Assembly: GCA_037954665.1 (NCBI GenBank)
Contig: JBBMOL010000057.1
Span: forward strand, 3,472,001 to 3,536,000
Direction: 5' to 3'
Length of the DNA stretch: 64,000 nt
From: Laguncularia racemosa
Taxonomy: Eukaryota; Streptophyta; Magnoliopsida; Myrtales; Combretaceae
Positions 9,968 to 21,480 of the stretch are shown one piece after another; the first letter of the stretch is position 1, and each line of letters starts with the position of its first letter. The translations under genes were made by a program, and so were the position numbers. Under the pieces are notes generated by a model. The model ran no database searches and was not told where the DNA came from. It saw only the letters and a program-made list of their open reading frames with translations.

Positions 9968-12900
9968 ATGTCAACTCATCAAGGCGACGATAGCGGTCGT
10001 GTTCTTGATGGTGTTCAAGATGCGAGGTTTCAAGGGAACCATCAATAGGTTCCTAGGGCAGAGTTTGACGCAATGCATCAGAAGGTCGGGCGTATGGAAC
10101 GGCGCCTTGATGAACTGATCAAGCGTTTCGATACTCTGGTGGTAGACCCCAATAGGGTTGGTGGCGTTGGCAGGAATCCACCACGTGCGATGGAGGAATT
10201 CGGGGGACGCATAATCCGACCTGTTGTTGAGAACAGGTGGGGACGCGTGGAGAGTGAGGAGTCCAGCGAAGAGAGTGATGATACGTACGGAAGTAGACCG
10301 TGGCGAGGACGTGGTGGAAGAGGCGGTGGTCATCGGATGGCTCATCATGGAAACCACCCTAAAGAAGGTGAGCACAGGAGGAACCGTGGGGGTTATGATC
10401 ACGGGGATGGCGGAGACTACCGTCTGAAGGTTGATATTCCATGGCTCGATGGCAGTCTCAACATCGAAGGCTTCCTTGATTGGTTGGCGGAAGTAGACCG
10501 GTACTACATGGAAATTCCCGAGGACCGTCGTGTAAGGCTGGTGGCATGTAGGTTGAAGAGTGGTGCTTCGGCATAGTGGGAGAGATTGCAAAGTAGGAGG
10601 TAGAGGGAAGGAAAGCACCCGGTGAGATCATGGTATCGCATGAAGCAGTTGCTACAACATGACTTCCTCCCGCCGGATTACGAGCAGATATTGTTCCAAC
10701 AATATCAACAGTGCCGCCAAGGACAACGTTCCGTGCATGAGTATACGGCGGAGTTCATGAGGCTGGCAGAGCGGAATGATTTGAGGGAGAGCGAAGGTCA
10801 GCAATTTGCTAGGTATGTAGAAGGACTGAAACTACAAATTAAAGACAAGATTGAGGTGACGATGGTGAAAACCCTCGTAGAAGCAAAGAACTTGGCTCTC
10901 CGAGCCGAACTTGTGTTACAGGAGCAAGGGAGTAGATATGGGGGAGGACGGAAAGGGTATGTAGGCGAAGCTATAGGTGGTGGTAGTCAACTGGTACTTG
11001 AGAAAAGTAGGACTACACCATATAAACCAATTGAGGACATGTTTAGGAGGGAAGAGAAAAGTGAGGGGAAGAAGCCAATGGAGCAGAAGGGAGCTCAAAG
11101 GCAGAACAACCCCTATGCCAAACCTATATTGGGCAAATGTTTCCGATGCAACCAACCGGGTCATCGGTCAAACGAATGCCCAGCGAGGAAGAGCGTCAAC
11201 ATCCTCGATAGGGAAGATGATGAGGAAATCTGCTGTAAGCCCGATGGAGAGGGAGAATATTATGAGGAAGAAGAAGAAGCAGCGGAGCCAACATACGTAA
11301 TTCGGTGCATAATGCTCACCCCAAAGCAAGAAGAGTTCACGCAGAGGCACCAGTTGTTTCGCACACAGTGTACTATCATGGGGAAGCTATTTAAGTTAAT
11401 AGTAGACAGTAGCAGTTGCGAGAACATCATAGGAAGGGAGGTTGTGACACAACTGCAGCTGCCCGTGGAGAAGCACCCAAATCCTTACACTATTGGCTGG
11501 ATCAAGGCCGCCGAGAAAATTGAAGTTAAGGAGAGATGCAGGATACCTTTCTCAATAGGGAAGTACCGCGATGAAGCATTCTGCGACATTGTAGACATGG
11601 ATGCTTGCTACATCTTGTTCGGGAGGCCATGGCAATTTGACGTGGACGCGCAACATGCGGGCAAAGAAAATGTCTACAGGTTGGAGAAGGAGGGTGTGAA
11701 GTACACCTTATTGCCGTTGAAAAGGGAAGGACGTGCTAAAGAGAAGAAGGTTGAGAGTCGCTCATTTTTAACTATCACTCAATCTGAGAAGGAAGTGATG
11801 GAGGACTTAAGGGAGTCGCAAGTGGTGCACGCCCTCATCGTGAAAGGAGTGACTGAAGGAGGGGAGGAGCTTGATGGAGAAGTGCCAGGGGCAGTGAAGG
11901 ATCTTCTTGAGGAGTTCAAGGAAGTGGTTCCAAACGACCTACCCGAGGGACTACCCCCTCTGAGGGATATTCAACACCAGATAGACCTGGTGCCCGGAGC
12001 TAGTCTCCCAAACCTCCCGCATTACAGGATGAGTCCCAAGGAAGCCGAGATTCTACAGGAGAAGGTCTAAGAGCTTTTGGACAAAGGTTTCATCCGGGAT
12101 AGCTTAAGCCCATGTGCGGTTCCAGCGTTGTTAACTCCCAAGAAAGATGGGAGCTGGAGGATGTGTGTTGATAGCCGAGCTATCAACAAGATTACCATAG
12201 GGTATAAATTCCCTATACCCCGCATCGAGGATATGTTGGACCGTTTGAGTGGCGCTACTATCTTCTCCAAGATCGACTTGCAGAGTGGATATCACCAGAT
12301 TCGGATCCGCCCTGGAGACGAGTGGAAAACGGCGTTTAAGACCAAGGAGGGGTTATATGAGTGGCTAGTGATGCCATTTGGGTTGAGTAACGCACCGAGC
12401 ACCTTCATGAGGGTAATGAACCAGGTATTGAAACCTTTCAATGGCCGTTTCCTTGTTGTGTACTTTGACAATATTCTAATATACAGTAAATCCGAAGAAG
12501 AACATTTAGAGCATCTAAGGTGTGTGTTGTCTACATTAAAGGTGAATAAGTTGTTCGCTAATCTCAAAAAGTGCACATTTATGTCAAGGCGACTGTTGTT
12601 CCTTGGGTTTGTGGTTAGTAGTGAGGGAGTGATGGTGGACGATGAGAAGGTGAAAGCAATTAGAGAATGGCCTGTTCCCAGAACCGTTATAGAATTGAGA
12701 AGCTTCCTCGGCCTAGCTAGCTTCTACAGAAGGTTCATTAGGCATTTTAGTACTGTTGCTGCCCCCCTAACCGAATGCTTAAAGAAGGGAAAGTTCCAAT
12801 GGGGCGAAGAATCTAAATTGAGCTTCATGAACTTGAAGCAGAGATTGTGTAGCGCGCCTGTACTAGTGCTACCAGACTTTGAAAAGTTGTTCGAAGTGGA

Positions 12901-14581
12901 TTGCGACGCTAGTGGGGTCGGAGTCGGTGCAGTACTATCACAGGAGAAAAGACCAATAGCCTTTTACAGTGAGAAGTTGTGCGAAGCAAGGAGGACTTGG
13001 TCTACCTATGATAAGGAATTCTACGCCGTGGTAAGGGCCCTTAAAGTGTGGGAGCACTATCTGGTTGGGAAAGAGTTCATTTTGTATTCGGATTGTGGGG
13101 CTCTTAAACACTTGAGTGGTCAGACCCGAATTAGTAAGGATATGCACGCCAGGTGGATTGAGTTCTTGCAGAGGTTTCCTTTCAGGTTGATGCACAAGTC
13201 AGGTGTGCAAAATAAGGTCGCGGACGCCCTGAGTAGAAGAGCGAATGTCCTGCTTACTTTGAGTACAGACATTGTCGGTTTTGAGAAGCTAAAGGAACTA
13301 TATGAGAATGATAGCGACTTTAAGGACACTTGGATTAAGTGTGCCAACAGGGAACCGTGTGACGACTATCATATACATGAGGGGTACTTGATGAAAGGGA
13401 ACCAGCTGTGCATTCCCGAATCTTCTTTGCGGGAAAAGCTTATCAGGGATCTGCATGGTGGAGGACTGGCGGGACATATGGGTAGAGATAAGACCCTAGC
13501 CGCAGTTACCGCCAGATACTTTTGGCCTCGGTTTAGGAGGGATGTGCATCAGATTGTGGAGAGGTGCTACATTTGTCAGGTGTCTAAGGGGCAATCCCAA
13601 AACACTGGCCTATATACTCCTCTTCCCGTGCCCTCAAACATTTGGGAGGATTTGTCAATGGACTTTATACTGGGTTTGCCTCGTACCCAACGAGGTGCTG
13701 ACTCTATGTTTGTTGTAGTTGACAGGTTTTCCAAGATGGCTCATTTCATCCCATGCAGGAAGACCGCCGACGCACGGGCTATTGCGCGGCTGTTCTTCAA
13801 GGAAGTGGTGCGGTTGCATGGAGTCCCAAAGTCCATCACATCTGACAGGGATAGCAAATTCCTTAGTCACTTTTGGAAGACCCTCTGGTTTATGTTTGAT
13901 TCATCCCTGAATTACAGCAGCACCGCTCATCCTCAAACCGACGGACAGACCGAGGTAACTAACAGGACCCTCGGAAACCTCATCAGAAGCATCTGCGGTG
14001 AGAAGCCGGGACAGTGGGATCAAGCATTGGCTCAGGCTGAATTCGCTTACAATAGTTCTATCCACCGAATTATTGGAAGGTCTCCATTCTCAGTGGTATA
14101 CACAAAGACACCACAACATGCGTTGGACTTGCTCAAATTACCTAAGGACATGGTGGGTGATGTGGCGGCTAAACATATGGCGGAGCAACACCAAGCCACT
14201 ATTGAAGAAGTTAAGCGAAAGATAGTGGAATCCAACACACGATACAAAGGGTATGCAGATAAGCATAGACGGAAGAAGCTCTTTGCAGTGGGCGATCAGG
14301 TAATGGTTTACCTTCGAAAAGAGTGACTCCCTGTAGGGAAGTATGGGAAACTTCAACCCAGGAAGTACGGTCCCTATGAAGTTGTACATAAGATCAATGA
14401 CAACGCATATATTGTACAACTCCCGAAAGATATGAATATCTCCTGCACTTTTAATGTGGTGGACTTGTCACCTTTTCATTCCGATGATACGCCTCTATAT
14501 CCGGACGAGAAATCGGGCTCGAGTTCTCCATTGGTGGGGGAGAATGATGGAGGCACAAGGGACACGGGACACACGGCCTGA
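9968..14581 (+). pseudogene. CRM-like gag-pol: one frame with five stops
   Basis: From ATG 9968 to TGA 14579-14581 a single frame of 1,538 codons holds the whole polyprotein with no frameshift. In-frame stops lie at 10046, 10574, 10601, 12068 and 14324; each is one transition from a sense codon. Domains in order: gag; CCHC knuckle [14 protein letters not shown] (11138-11179); protease with DSSS where DSG is expected (11405-11416); RT with YFDN instead of YVDD (12461-12472); RNase H (about 12890-13250); integrase with an HHCC zinc finger and catalytic core (about 13440-14120); and a C-terminal [11 protein letters not shown] segment. The last codons lie inside the 3' LTR, a CRM-lineage trait. 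Stops and active-site changes make it non-functional, though a relative could supply proteins in trans. Confidence 0.93.
14531..14544 (+). promoter_or_regulatory. CRM-like element polypurine tract
   Basis: TTGGTGGGGGAGAA directly precedes the TGATGG start of the 3' LTR. It is translated in frame as part of the gag-pol C-terminus. Confidence 0.85.
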
Positions 14582-15190
14582 ACACACGGCCGTGTAGTGA
14601 TTGGTAGATTTCCACAGAGTCATACACGGCCCCCATACACAGCCGTGCATCGAGACCGTGTATTCGATCCAGATTTCCACAGAAGCATACACGGCTTCCT
14701 TACACGGCTAGAAGATGGCCATGCATCGCGACTGTGTATTCAATCCAGATTTCCAGATAATCATACACGGCCCCCATACACGACCGTGTATCGCGACCGT
14801 GTATTCGATCAAGATTTCCACAGACGCGTACACGGCTTCCTTACACGGCTAGAAACATGACCATGTACCTAGTCAAGAATATTCACAGAGTCATACACGG
14901 CTTACATACACGGCCGTGTATGAGACTGTTTGTAGACGCGTATCTTATTATTTCTTCCACGTGTACGCTTAGATTTTCCCCTTTTAGATATTTTACGGGG
15001 CCATATAAATACTCTTTTGTCAGATAGATTAGGGTTACGTTTGATTATCATATTTGAATACACTTTGAGAGAGAATTTTCTCCAATTTCCGGGTTGTGCG
15101 CAACTAGATTTGCATCAAAGAGTGTTTCTTTGTTGTGGGAAACCAATCCAATTTCGGATTTGTTTCATTTTCGCTTTTCGCGCTGCGTCA
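14545..15190 (+). repeat. CRM-like element 3' LTR
   Basis: It is 646 bp, the same length as the 5' LTR, with about 21 substitutions against it and no indels by hand comparison. It contains the dyad array, the TATA box at 15004-15011 and the final stop of gag-pol. Confidence 0.95.
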
Positions 15191-15490
15191 ATTGTGGAAA
15201 ACTTTACTTCACGCTATTTGGATAATAATTCTTTCACTAAGTCTTGTGAACAAAAAAAAAATCATACAAAAAATTGCCGCTCTGCAAGGGATGTAAGTAG
15301 GACGGGTACTATTGGGTTCCGGATCCACCCATCCCGCTAAAAACCCTATAGGGTTTGAGACGGGTTATGGGTATTAAAAAAAAAAACTATAAGGTCTAGG
15401 ACAAGTTATGAGTTTTTTTAAAAAAAAAACCTATAGGGTTTGGGACGAGTAATGAGACAAATATTAAACCTATTGAAAACCCAAACTTGT

Positions 15491-15493
15491 TAA

Positions 15494-15532
<39 letters not shown>
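15491..15532. repeat. TA microsatellite
   Basis: About 40 bases of alternating T and A. Confidence 0.9.
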
Positions 15533-15537
<5 letters not shown>

Positions 15538-15858
15538 TTAGTTAATTGTTGTAATTTAGTCAATTACATTAGATCTAATTATATAGGTGATTTTCAATCT
15601 ACTTGCATAATATTAATAATGAAAATTGATACTCTAGAAATACCAATTTTATACAATAAATAACATGCATAATTGAATCAAGAATCTAAAGAATCCATTG
15701 AATAATAACTGAAATAAGATTACATAATAATTCTAAAGTTCTACAAATCTAAATACTAAAAGAAATTAAGCTAACATTATGAGATAAAATCTAACAATAG
15801 AATCAAAACAACTCATAATAGAAAGAAAAAAGCCCTTTTATAAATCCTTTAAGTTGTC

Positions 15859-16160
15859 TATTTATAGTGCGCAGCTGTCGAACCCAACATAACCCTTCAA
15901 CACAGTCATGTTCAAGTCGTGTTTAACTTAAATCTTTCGAGCAATCTAAATCTTGGGAAGATATGGCCAACACGATCCCAACATGGTCATGTTGACAAGT
16001 CGTGTTGTACTAATTCAACATGATCATGTTAATTTGTAATGTTTGGCCTTAATTGCTCTAAGAGTTACACAACTACTAACACGATCGTGTTGTTTCCTCA
16101 TGTATCTTTTTTATTCTTCTTCAAAATCAACATGACTATGTTAAATGATTGTGTTGATCT
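15859..16160 (-). repeat. LTR-like remnant: dyad cluster next to a TATA box
   Basis: On the minus strand a TATAAATA box (15859-15866) lies about 30 bp downstream of a cluster of short dyads. The dyads include AACACGATCGTGTT (about 16079-16092) and AACATGATCATGTT (about 16017-16030), with several half-sites between 15893 and 16160. The layout matches U3 of the other LTRs in this window. No LTR boundary could be fixed. Confidence 0.45.
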
Positions 16161-16309
16161 TCAAACGTATATAACTCCTTCAAATGCACATAACTCTTTA
16201 TTTCCATATTTCACTTCTCTCTCGTCTAAACAAACTCCAAAACCTCCAAAGTAGCTGAAAAAAAAAATCAAAAGGAAACTTGCAATAGTAAAACCCTCAT
16301 CGTCCTTCG

Positions 16310-16560
16310 TGAATCATGACCTTGTCCTCCTGTGCAAGCTGTCGTCACTCACTCGTCATCTACACTCAGCACTTTGTCTCTGTCAACTATCGTCTCTCGT
16401 TGTCATCGGTAGTTCAGGTCTTACATCTCTTGTCTCTCATCGATCAACTCGTCTCTCGTCTCATGGTCGTCATCTCGATCATCTCAATCGTCGTCTTGAA
16501 CGTGTCAATCGTCTTTGTCATCGTTTGGTGTCTCTCGTCTCTCAGTCGTGCTAAGGTTAG
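16310..16560. repeat. Low-complexity CGTCTCTCGTC-rich segment
   Basis: Repeated CGTC/TCTC motifs keep two overlapping frames open here. The peptides have no recognisable similarity, so no gene is called. Confidence 0.5.
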
Positions 16561-17552
16561 ATCTTACTCTCACTCTCCTAGTTCAATTCAGAGTTTTTTT
16601 TTTTTTTCTTCAGATCTTTGTTCTAACTTAGGCTTGCATTGGTAGCTTTGAATTTTAACACTAGAAATCCATGAGAGCTGTGGTTGAAATAGCAAACAGG
16701 AAGCCATGATTTTTCAAATAGGTTAATTACTAGACATAGAGAAGGATTATGCTTATAGTTTCTATTATATGTGATGTCTTGGTTGTAGTTTGTAAAGCAT
16801 TCAATAAAATGGCACAATGATTCTTATGTTCATTAGACATAAATGATTATTGGTTTGAGTTAGAGAATTGATAAGACTGTTGGCAATTCCATTATGTGAT
16901 GTCTTCGTTATAGGTTGTTGTACTACTTAAATGGAGATTGGCGATTCCAATTTCATGCCACGTAAGTTGCTTTTGTGTGTGGAAATGAAAAATCTTAATT
17001 TCTGCCTTAATATAAACTTGTAGATTTGATATTTTAGATAATTGTATCTTTCTTTGAAGTTACACCTAATTATAACTTAAGTATGTTAGAAATGTTAACT
17101 ACATTTTATTTCTTTGTGTTATTTATTAAGTTGTACGGCTGGTTTAGTAATTTTTATCTTATTATAATTAAAAATGTTTTTATGTTGGTAACTTTATTTA
17201 CCAACATATAAACTTTCAAATAATATTAAAATATATATGATTAGATATGTTGAAATTGCAAATATTATTTATTTCTAAGAACATAAGTTATATTTTACAA
17301 AAATGATTATAATGAATAAGTAAATATTTTAAACTAATAATAGATTTTTTTTTTCTTTTTAATTCTAAAGAGTTTAAGATGGGTTTTGAATTGTTTATTA
17401 AAACCCCGTAGGATTTAGGATGGGTAGCGAGTATTTCATGAAAAAACTCTATAGGGTTTGGAACGAGTCCGGGAATCTCCATAGGATAACGAGATCGATA
17501 ACGAAATTGTTGAACTCAACCAAACTCATCCCGCTAACGTTCCTACACTTTG

Positions 17553-20500
17553 CCCTATTGCGACATCTATTTAAAAAGCATGTAACATAGTGTAATAATC
17601 TATACGTACAATGAATCCAAATACATATATATGAAATTGAAACAAGTCTACTAGGACATGCGTAAGCTGAAAATAAATAGATACACCCTTGAGATTCATC
17701 TATGCAATAGAGCCACTTAATAAAATGTCAAAGGAGTCACATAAAATTATCCAATAGATTTATCAATGAAGCAAAATTTCTAGAATATTTGTTATGCCCA
17801 TTCTCCCTAATATAGCATTTCAAATACTTTTTTTTTTCTCCAATGCAACTCTTCATAAGATTTACCAGCAATTTTATTAAGGATCAATGCCCATTGATCG
17901 TCACTCTAGTTAGCTTCAAACTTTTCCTGCAGTAGAGCAATGTTTTGATGCTAGCTAGATTGAAATGATTGATAAAAGATTCTGATCACAACAATGCTGC
18001 ATTCAATGAAGAACTAAAAATGGTTAAGAAAACACAAAAGCAAACCAAAACAAAGGGTAGGTATGATAAGTTAATAGTAATAAGTCAAGATCGATGAACA
18101 GTAGAAAAAGAAAGAAAACCACACGCAGAAATTTTTAATGAAATAAGGACTAATACCTCTACGTCAAAATTTTTTGATGAAACATGCACTACCACCAAAT
18201 GCCTAAAAACAAAGCTACAAATGATTACATAATAAATTAATGAAAATCTTGTCAGTAAGACTTTATTTAAAGCATCAAAAGACCCAAATTGCTTACTAAT
18301 TGATTGGAAAATTAGGGTTTTACAATATCCATATTTATCATGATAAAATTATTCACTAGAATGCAATTCCAAACCGTAAAATTAAAAGCATCAAAATGCC
18401 CAAATTGGTTTCACTAATTGATTGGGAAATCAAGCAAATATTCATATTTATTATTATGAAATTAAATGATAACAAATAATTATTAAAAAGTAAAAAATAA
18501 ATAACCTATTAAAATACATTATGGTGGCAGACAACCAACATTACAATATTGGTAGAGCACCAAGCCCATAAAACAACAAAGCTAGTATAGAGGAAAAAAT
18601 GAAACTTTAAGAGAAAATCAATTCTTTTTTTTTAAAAAAAAAAAAAAAAAAGAAGGATAAAAAGCTTACTAAAAAAAGGCATAGGATGATTGGTGGTGAA
18701 GTGAAGACTAGATGATAGACACACATAACTTTAATACAACACAAAGTGCTTCTACGTAACAAATTAATTAAGGGGTTTATCTAATTTGATCTTAAATTTA
18801 TTAAACAACCAATTCCTCTTAGTCCCTTGATCATAGATAAGCACAAGCAAAAGATCAATTTAGGAGCTAGATATCAATTAGGTTCATTTACTGCTAACCT
18901 AAGATGTGCAATCAATAAAAACATCCTTGAAATGAGTGAGTCAACTAGCTTTTGATTTCCCTCATTTCTAAATCTTGATAATGAACCATAAGTAATCATC
19001 CTTTAGTGTTGCCTTGAGTTAAATTAGTCTAACTATTATCTTAACCCTCTACTTGACCTTCTACCTTAAGCATTTAGTATTTATGTTTATCTTATTTAAA
19101 AAATCAGGTGTAAATTAATAACAATTTATTAGAAAGTAATTAAGAGATTAATCATAATTAAAAAAGGCAGTAGCTCAACTAGAAATATGATTGGAAATTA
19201 ATTTCATAAGGTTTAAGGCTTTTTTAGATTTAATAATGTGCAAACAATTTTTCAAAACTATGAATAAATTTATGTAATAAAATACATACTAGGAAAATCA
19301 TTAAAATTTATTTTGTAATTAATTAAGAGAATATAATGGAAACAAAATCATTGAAGAAAATAAGTTTCATATAGCTTATTTTCACTCATAGGTTATTACC
19401 ATCCAAATGGCATGGGTTGTACCATTTAGATGGTAACCCTTAGAACATTTTGTTCCTTTTTTACCTCCTACCATCCGCATGGTAGCTCTTTATACTCTAC
19501 TGTTTGGATGCTAAGTTGGCTATCATCTGGATGGTAGCAAAATTTTGCAAATGATATAGAGTTTCCTCCTTCAATACAAAATAGAGCTATCTCAAATTTC
19601 AATCCAAACCCACTATATCCTCTTTTAGATTTATCCATATGAATCCAAATTAACACACTTTTACATTTCCTTAGCTAAATCAAATCTTTAGGTTTGAGAA
19701 CTTACTTGAACATTTTGATTCCTTAATCTTCTTGAACAGTTTCAATTTTCCAAATATGATATCAACCAAGACTTCATTCAATAATATTTTTCACAATCAA
19801 TAAATATATTTTATTACCTTACAATCAATAATGTTGAAACTTACTAGAACAAATCCTTTCAAAATGTTGGTTTAGGTTGCCCTTTTTCAAAAAGGATGAA
19901 AACTTCAATTCTACACCCAAACTCCACATTAGACACACTAGCGACTACAAAACTTAAAGGGAAACTCAAAAAGTCATGCACTTACCTTTAAATCTTGCTC
20001 TAGTTTGTAAGGGTTGTGGAAAGATAAACATAAGAGGAAGGAAAGGAAATGTAAGCAGAAAGCAACAAAGGAAGAGGGTGGGGCTTGGGGGAGGGTGGTG
20101 GTGGTGGTTGGTGGAGAGGTGGTGATGAGGGAATATTTATCTTGATTGAGTGGGTAGTTAAGGTTTAAAAGGAATAAAAAGATGATTTTACCCATGCCCT
20201 TAAATAGAATATCCAAGATACAATTAGTTATGAAATAAAGTATATAATGAGAAAGTCGCATATTACATAAACACTATTATTTTTTAGCAAAACTATTTTC
20301 ATAGATTGACTTATCTAAATTCTAGAGAGAAACATAAATATTAGTCTATACAAAGCTAGTCAATCTACATTATATTGGTGGATGACAATAAAAAAAAAAA
20401 TTATGTTCATGGTGATGAATGATTGTTTTGTGACATAATTTAATTTCAAGTCTAATATCATTTTGAGAAGATATTCTTACATTAGGTTATACAAAAATTG

Positions 20501-20937
20501 TGGTTCATTTGGTTTGGTGATTGGGTTGAAACCGAACTACTTTTTGCAATTCGAACAATTTCTCATCAACCTCCTCTTGAAGTGGTATAAGTCAGTTTAA
20601 ATTGCACTTTATTCTTTTTTTTCTTTGCTTCCTCCTTTAACATTTCTTTTGCAGTTTTTTTTTATTTATCAAATCATTATATACATCTAAAATGAACTAA
20701 CTTCTCAAAATAAATTCAATGGTATAAAATGTGGAATGAAAACTCTTATAACTATGTAAAGTAATTAGGTCTATATTAAATCAATAGTATTAAAGTTATA
20801 GTATAAAATGTGGAATGAAACTCTCATAACTATGTAACATAATTACATCAGCCAAAGAAAAAAAAAACAACTATGTAACATAATTGGGTTTAAATAATAA
20901 AATCAATAGTTCAGTTTGATTTAGTATGCTTGTAGTT
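17553..20937. other. Anonymous AT-rich DNA
   Basis: No gene or complete element is recognised. A T-run followed by an A-run lies near 18625-18651, and a dyad cluster at 19390-19545 is listed separately. Short frames on both strands show no family motifs. Confidence 0.55.
19390..19545. repeat. Cluster of ACCATC...GATGGT dyads
   Basis: Four imperfect dyads built from ACCATCC and its inverse occur in about 150 bp: near 19398, 19421, 19470 and 19524. They resemble in style, but not in sequence, the dyad arrays of the LTRs nearby. No TATA box or LTR ends were identified around them. Confidence 0.55.
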
Positions 20938-21437
20938 TGATGCAATTCCATGAACAGCTTAGAGAATCACTCAACGAATGAATCTCTCAAATAAATAATG
21001 GTTGCGCACAACCACTAAAGGCGAGAAGTCTCTCACGAAATGTATTTCAAGAATAAAATAAGATGTAACCCTAATATGTCTGACAAAAGAGTATTTATAC
21101 TTCCCCGTAAAATACCTAAAAGGGAAAAATCTAAGTGTACACGTGGAAATAAATAATAATATACGCGTCTGGGCATGTGACGAGTGCAGTACACGGCCGT
21201 GTCCCAAGCCGTGTCTTAACCCGTGTAAGCTTCTGTGAAAGTTCTACAAGCCGTGTCCCAAGTCGTGCCCGGAACCGTGTTAGAGTCTGTGACAGTTCTA
21301 CAAGCCGTGTCTCAAGCCGTGCCCGGAACCGTGTCAGCCTCTGTCCTCCACTATGTCCAAGCCTTACTATGTCTAGGCCGTGTCTCAAGCCATGCTTGGA
21401 ACCGTGTCAGCCTCTGTCTTCCACTATGTCCACATCA
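20938..21437 (-). repeat. 3' LTR remnant of a Gypsy element related to the CRM-like family
   Basis: On the minus strand it runs from TGATGTGGAC (21437) to ATTGCATCA (20938). Its central part matches the 9289-9934 LTR: a CCACGTGTAC motif, a TTTTACGGGG block, TATAAATACTCTTTTGTCAGA and GGTTGTGCGCAAC. The U3 half has CCGTGT/ACACGG motifs (about 21190-21430) in a different arrangement. It is a diverged sister family. Confidence 0.8.
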
Positions 21438-21480
21438 TTCTCTCCCTCCTGCAAAAAACTCGACCCCGAGTTCTCCATCA
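21438..21480 (-). pseudogene. Sliver of Gypsy internal DNA with polypurine tract
   Basis: Upstream of the LTR on the minus strand is GCAGGAGGGAGAGA, followed (moving right) by a segment similar to the ATCGGGCTCGAGTT end of gag-pol in the CRM-like element. The block at 20938-21437 is therefore a 3' LTR with a scrap of its element, not a solo LTR. Similarity fades beyond about 21480. Confidence 0.6.

Larger units (their letters stand above)
9289..15190 (+). mobile_element. CRM-like chromovirus (Ty3/Gypsy), nearly full length
   Basis: Two 646-bp LTRs (TGATGGAGG...GCGTCA) bracket an initiator-Met primer site, a single gag-pol frame and a polypurine tract. Hand comparison of the LTRs gives about 21 differences (about 3%). 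The LTR starts with TGATG, the gag-pol frame continues into the 3' LTR, and the integrase C-terminus lacks an obvious chromodomain but has motifs such as KYGPYEVV and NAYIVQLP. Together these point to the CRM (centromeric) chromovirus lineage. No 5-bp target duplication is visible (ATATC left, ATTGT right). Confidence 0.93.
15285..17552. mobile_element. Possible non-autonomous hAT-like element
   Basis: The left end (CAAGGGATGTAAGTAGGACGG) and the reverse complement of the right end (CAAAGTGTAGGAACGTTAGC) resemble each other and the CAGGGATGTAAACGGG-type ends of plant hAT elements. Subterminal CCTATAGGGTTTG-GACG motifs occur near both ends (15343, 15427, about 17448). The flanking octamers CCGCTCTG and CCCTATTG match poorly, so the target duplication is unproven. 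No transposase is visible; a TA microsatellite and an LTR-like remnant lie inside. Confidence 0.4.

Noticed and set aside
20050..20140. Gly/Pro-type low-complexity coding near a GGTGGTGG stretch
   Set aside because: Simple-sequence bias explains the open frame; no domain visible.
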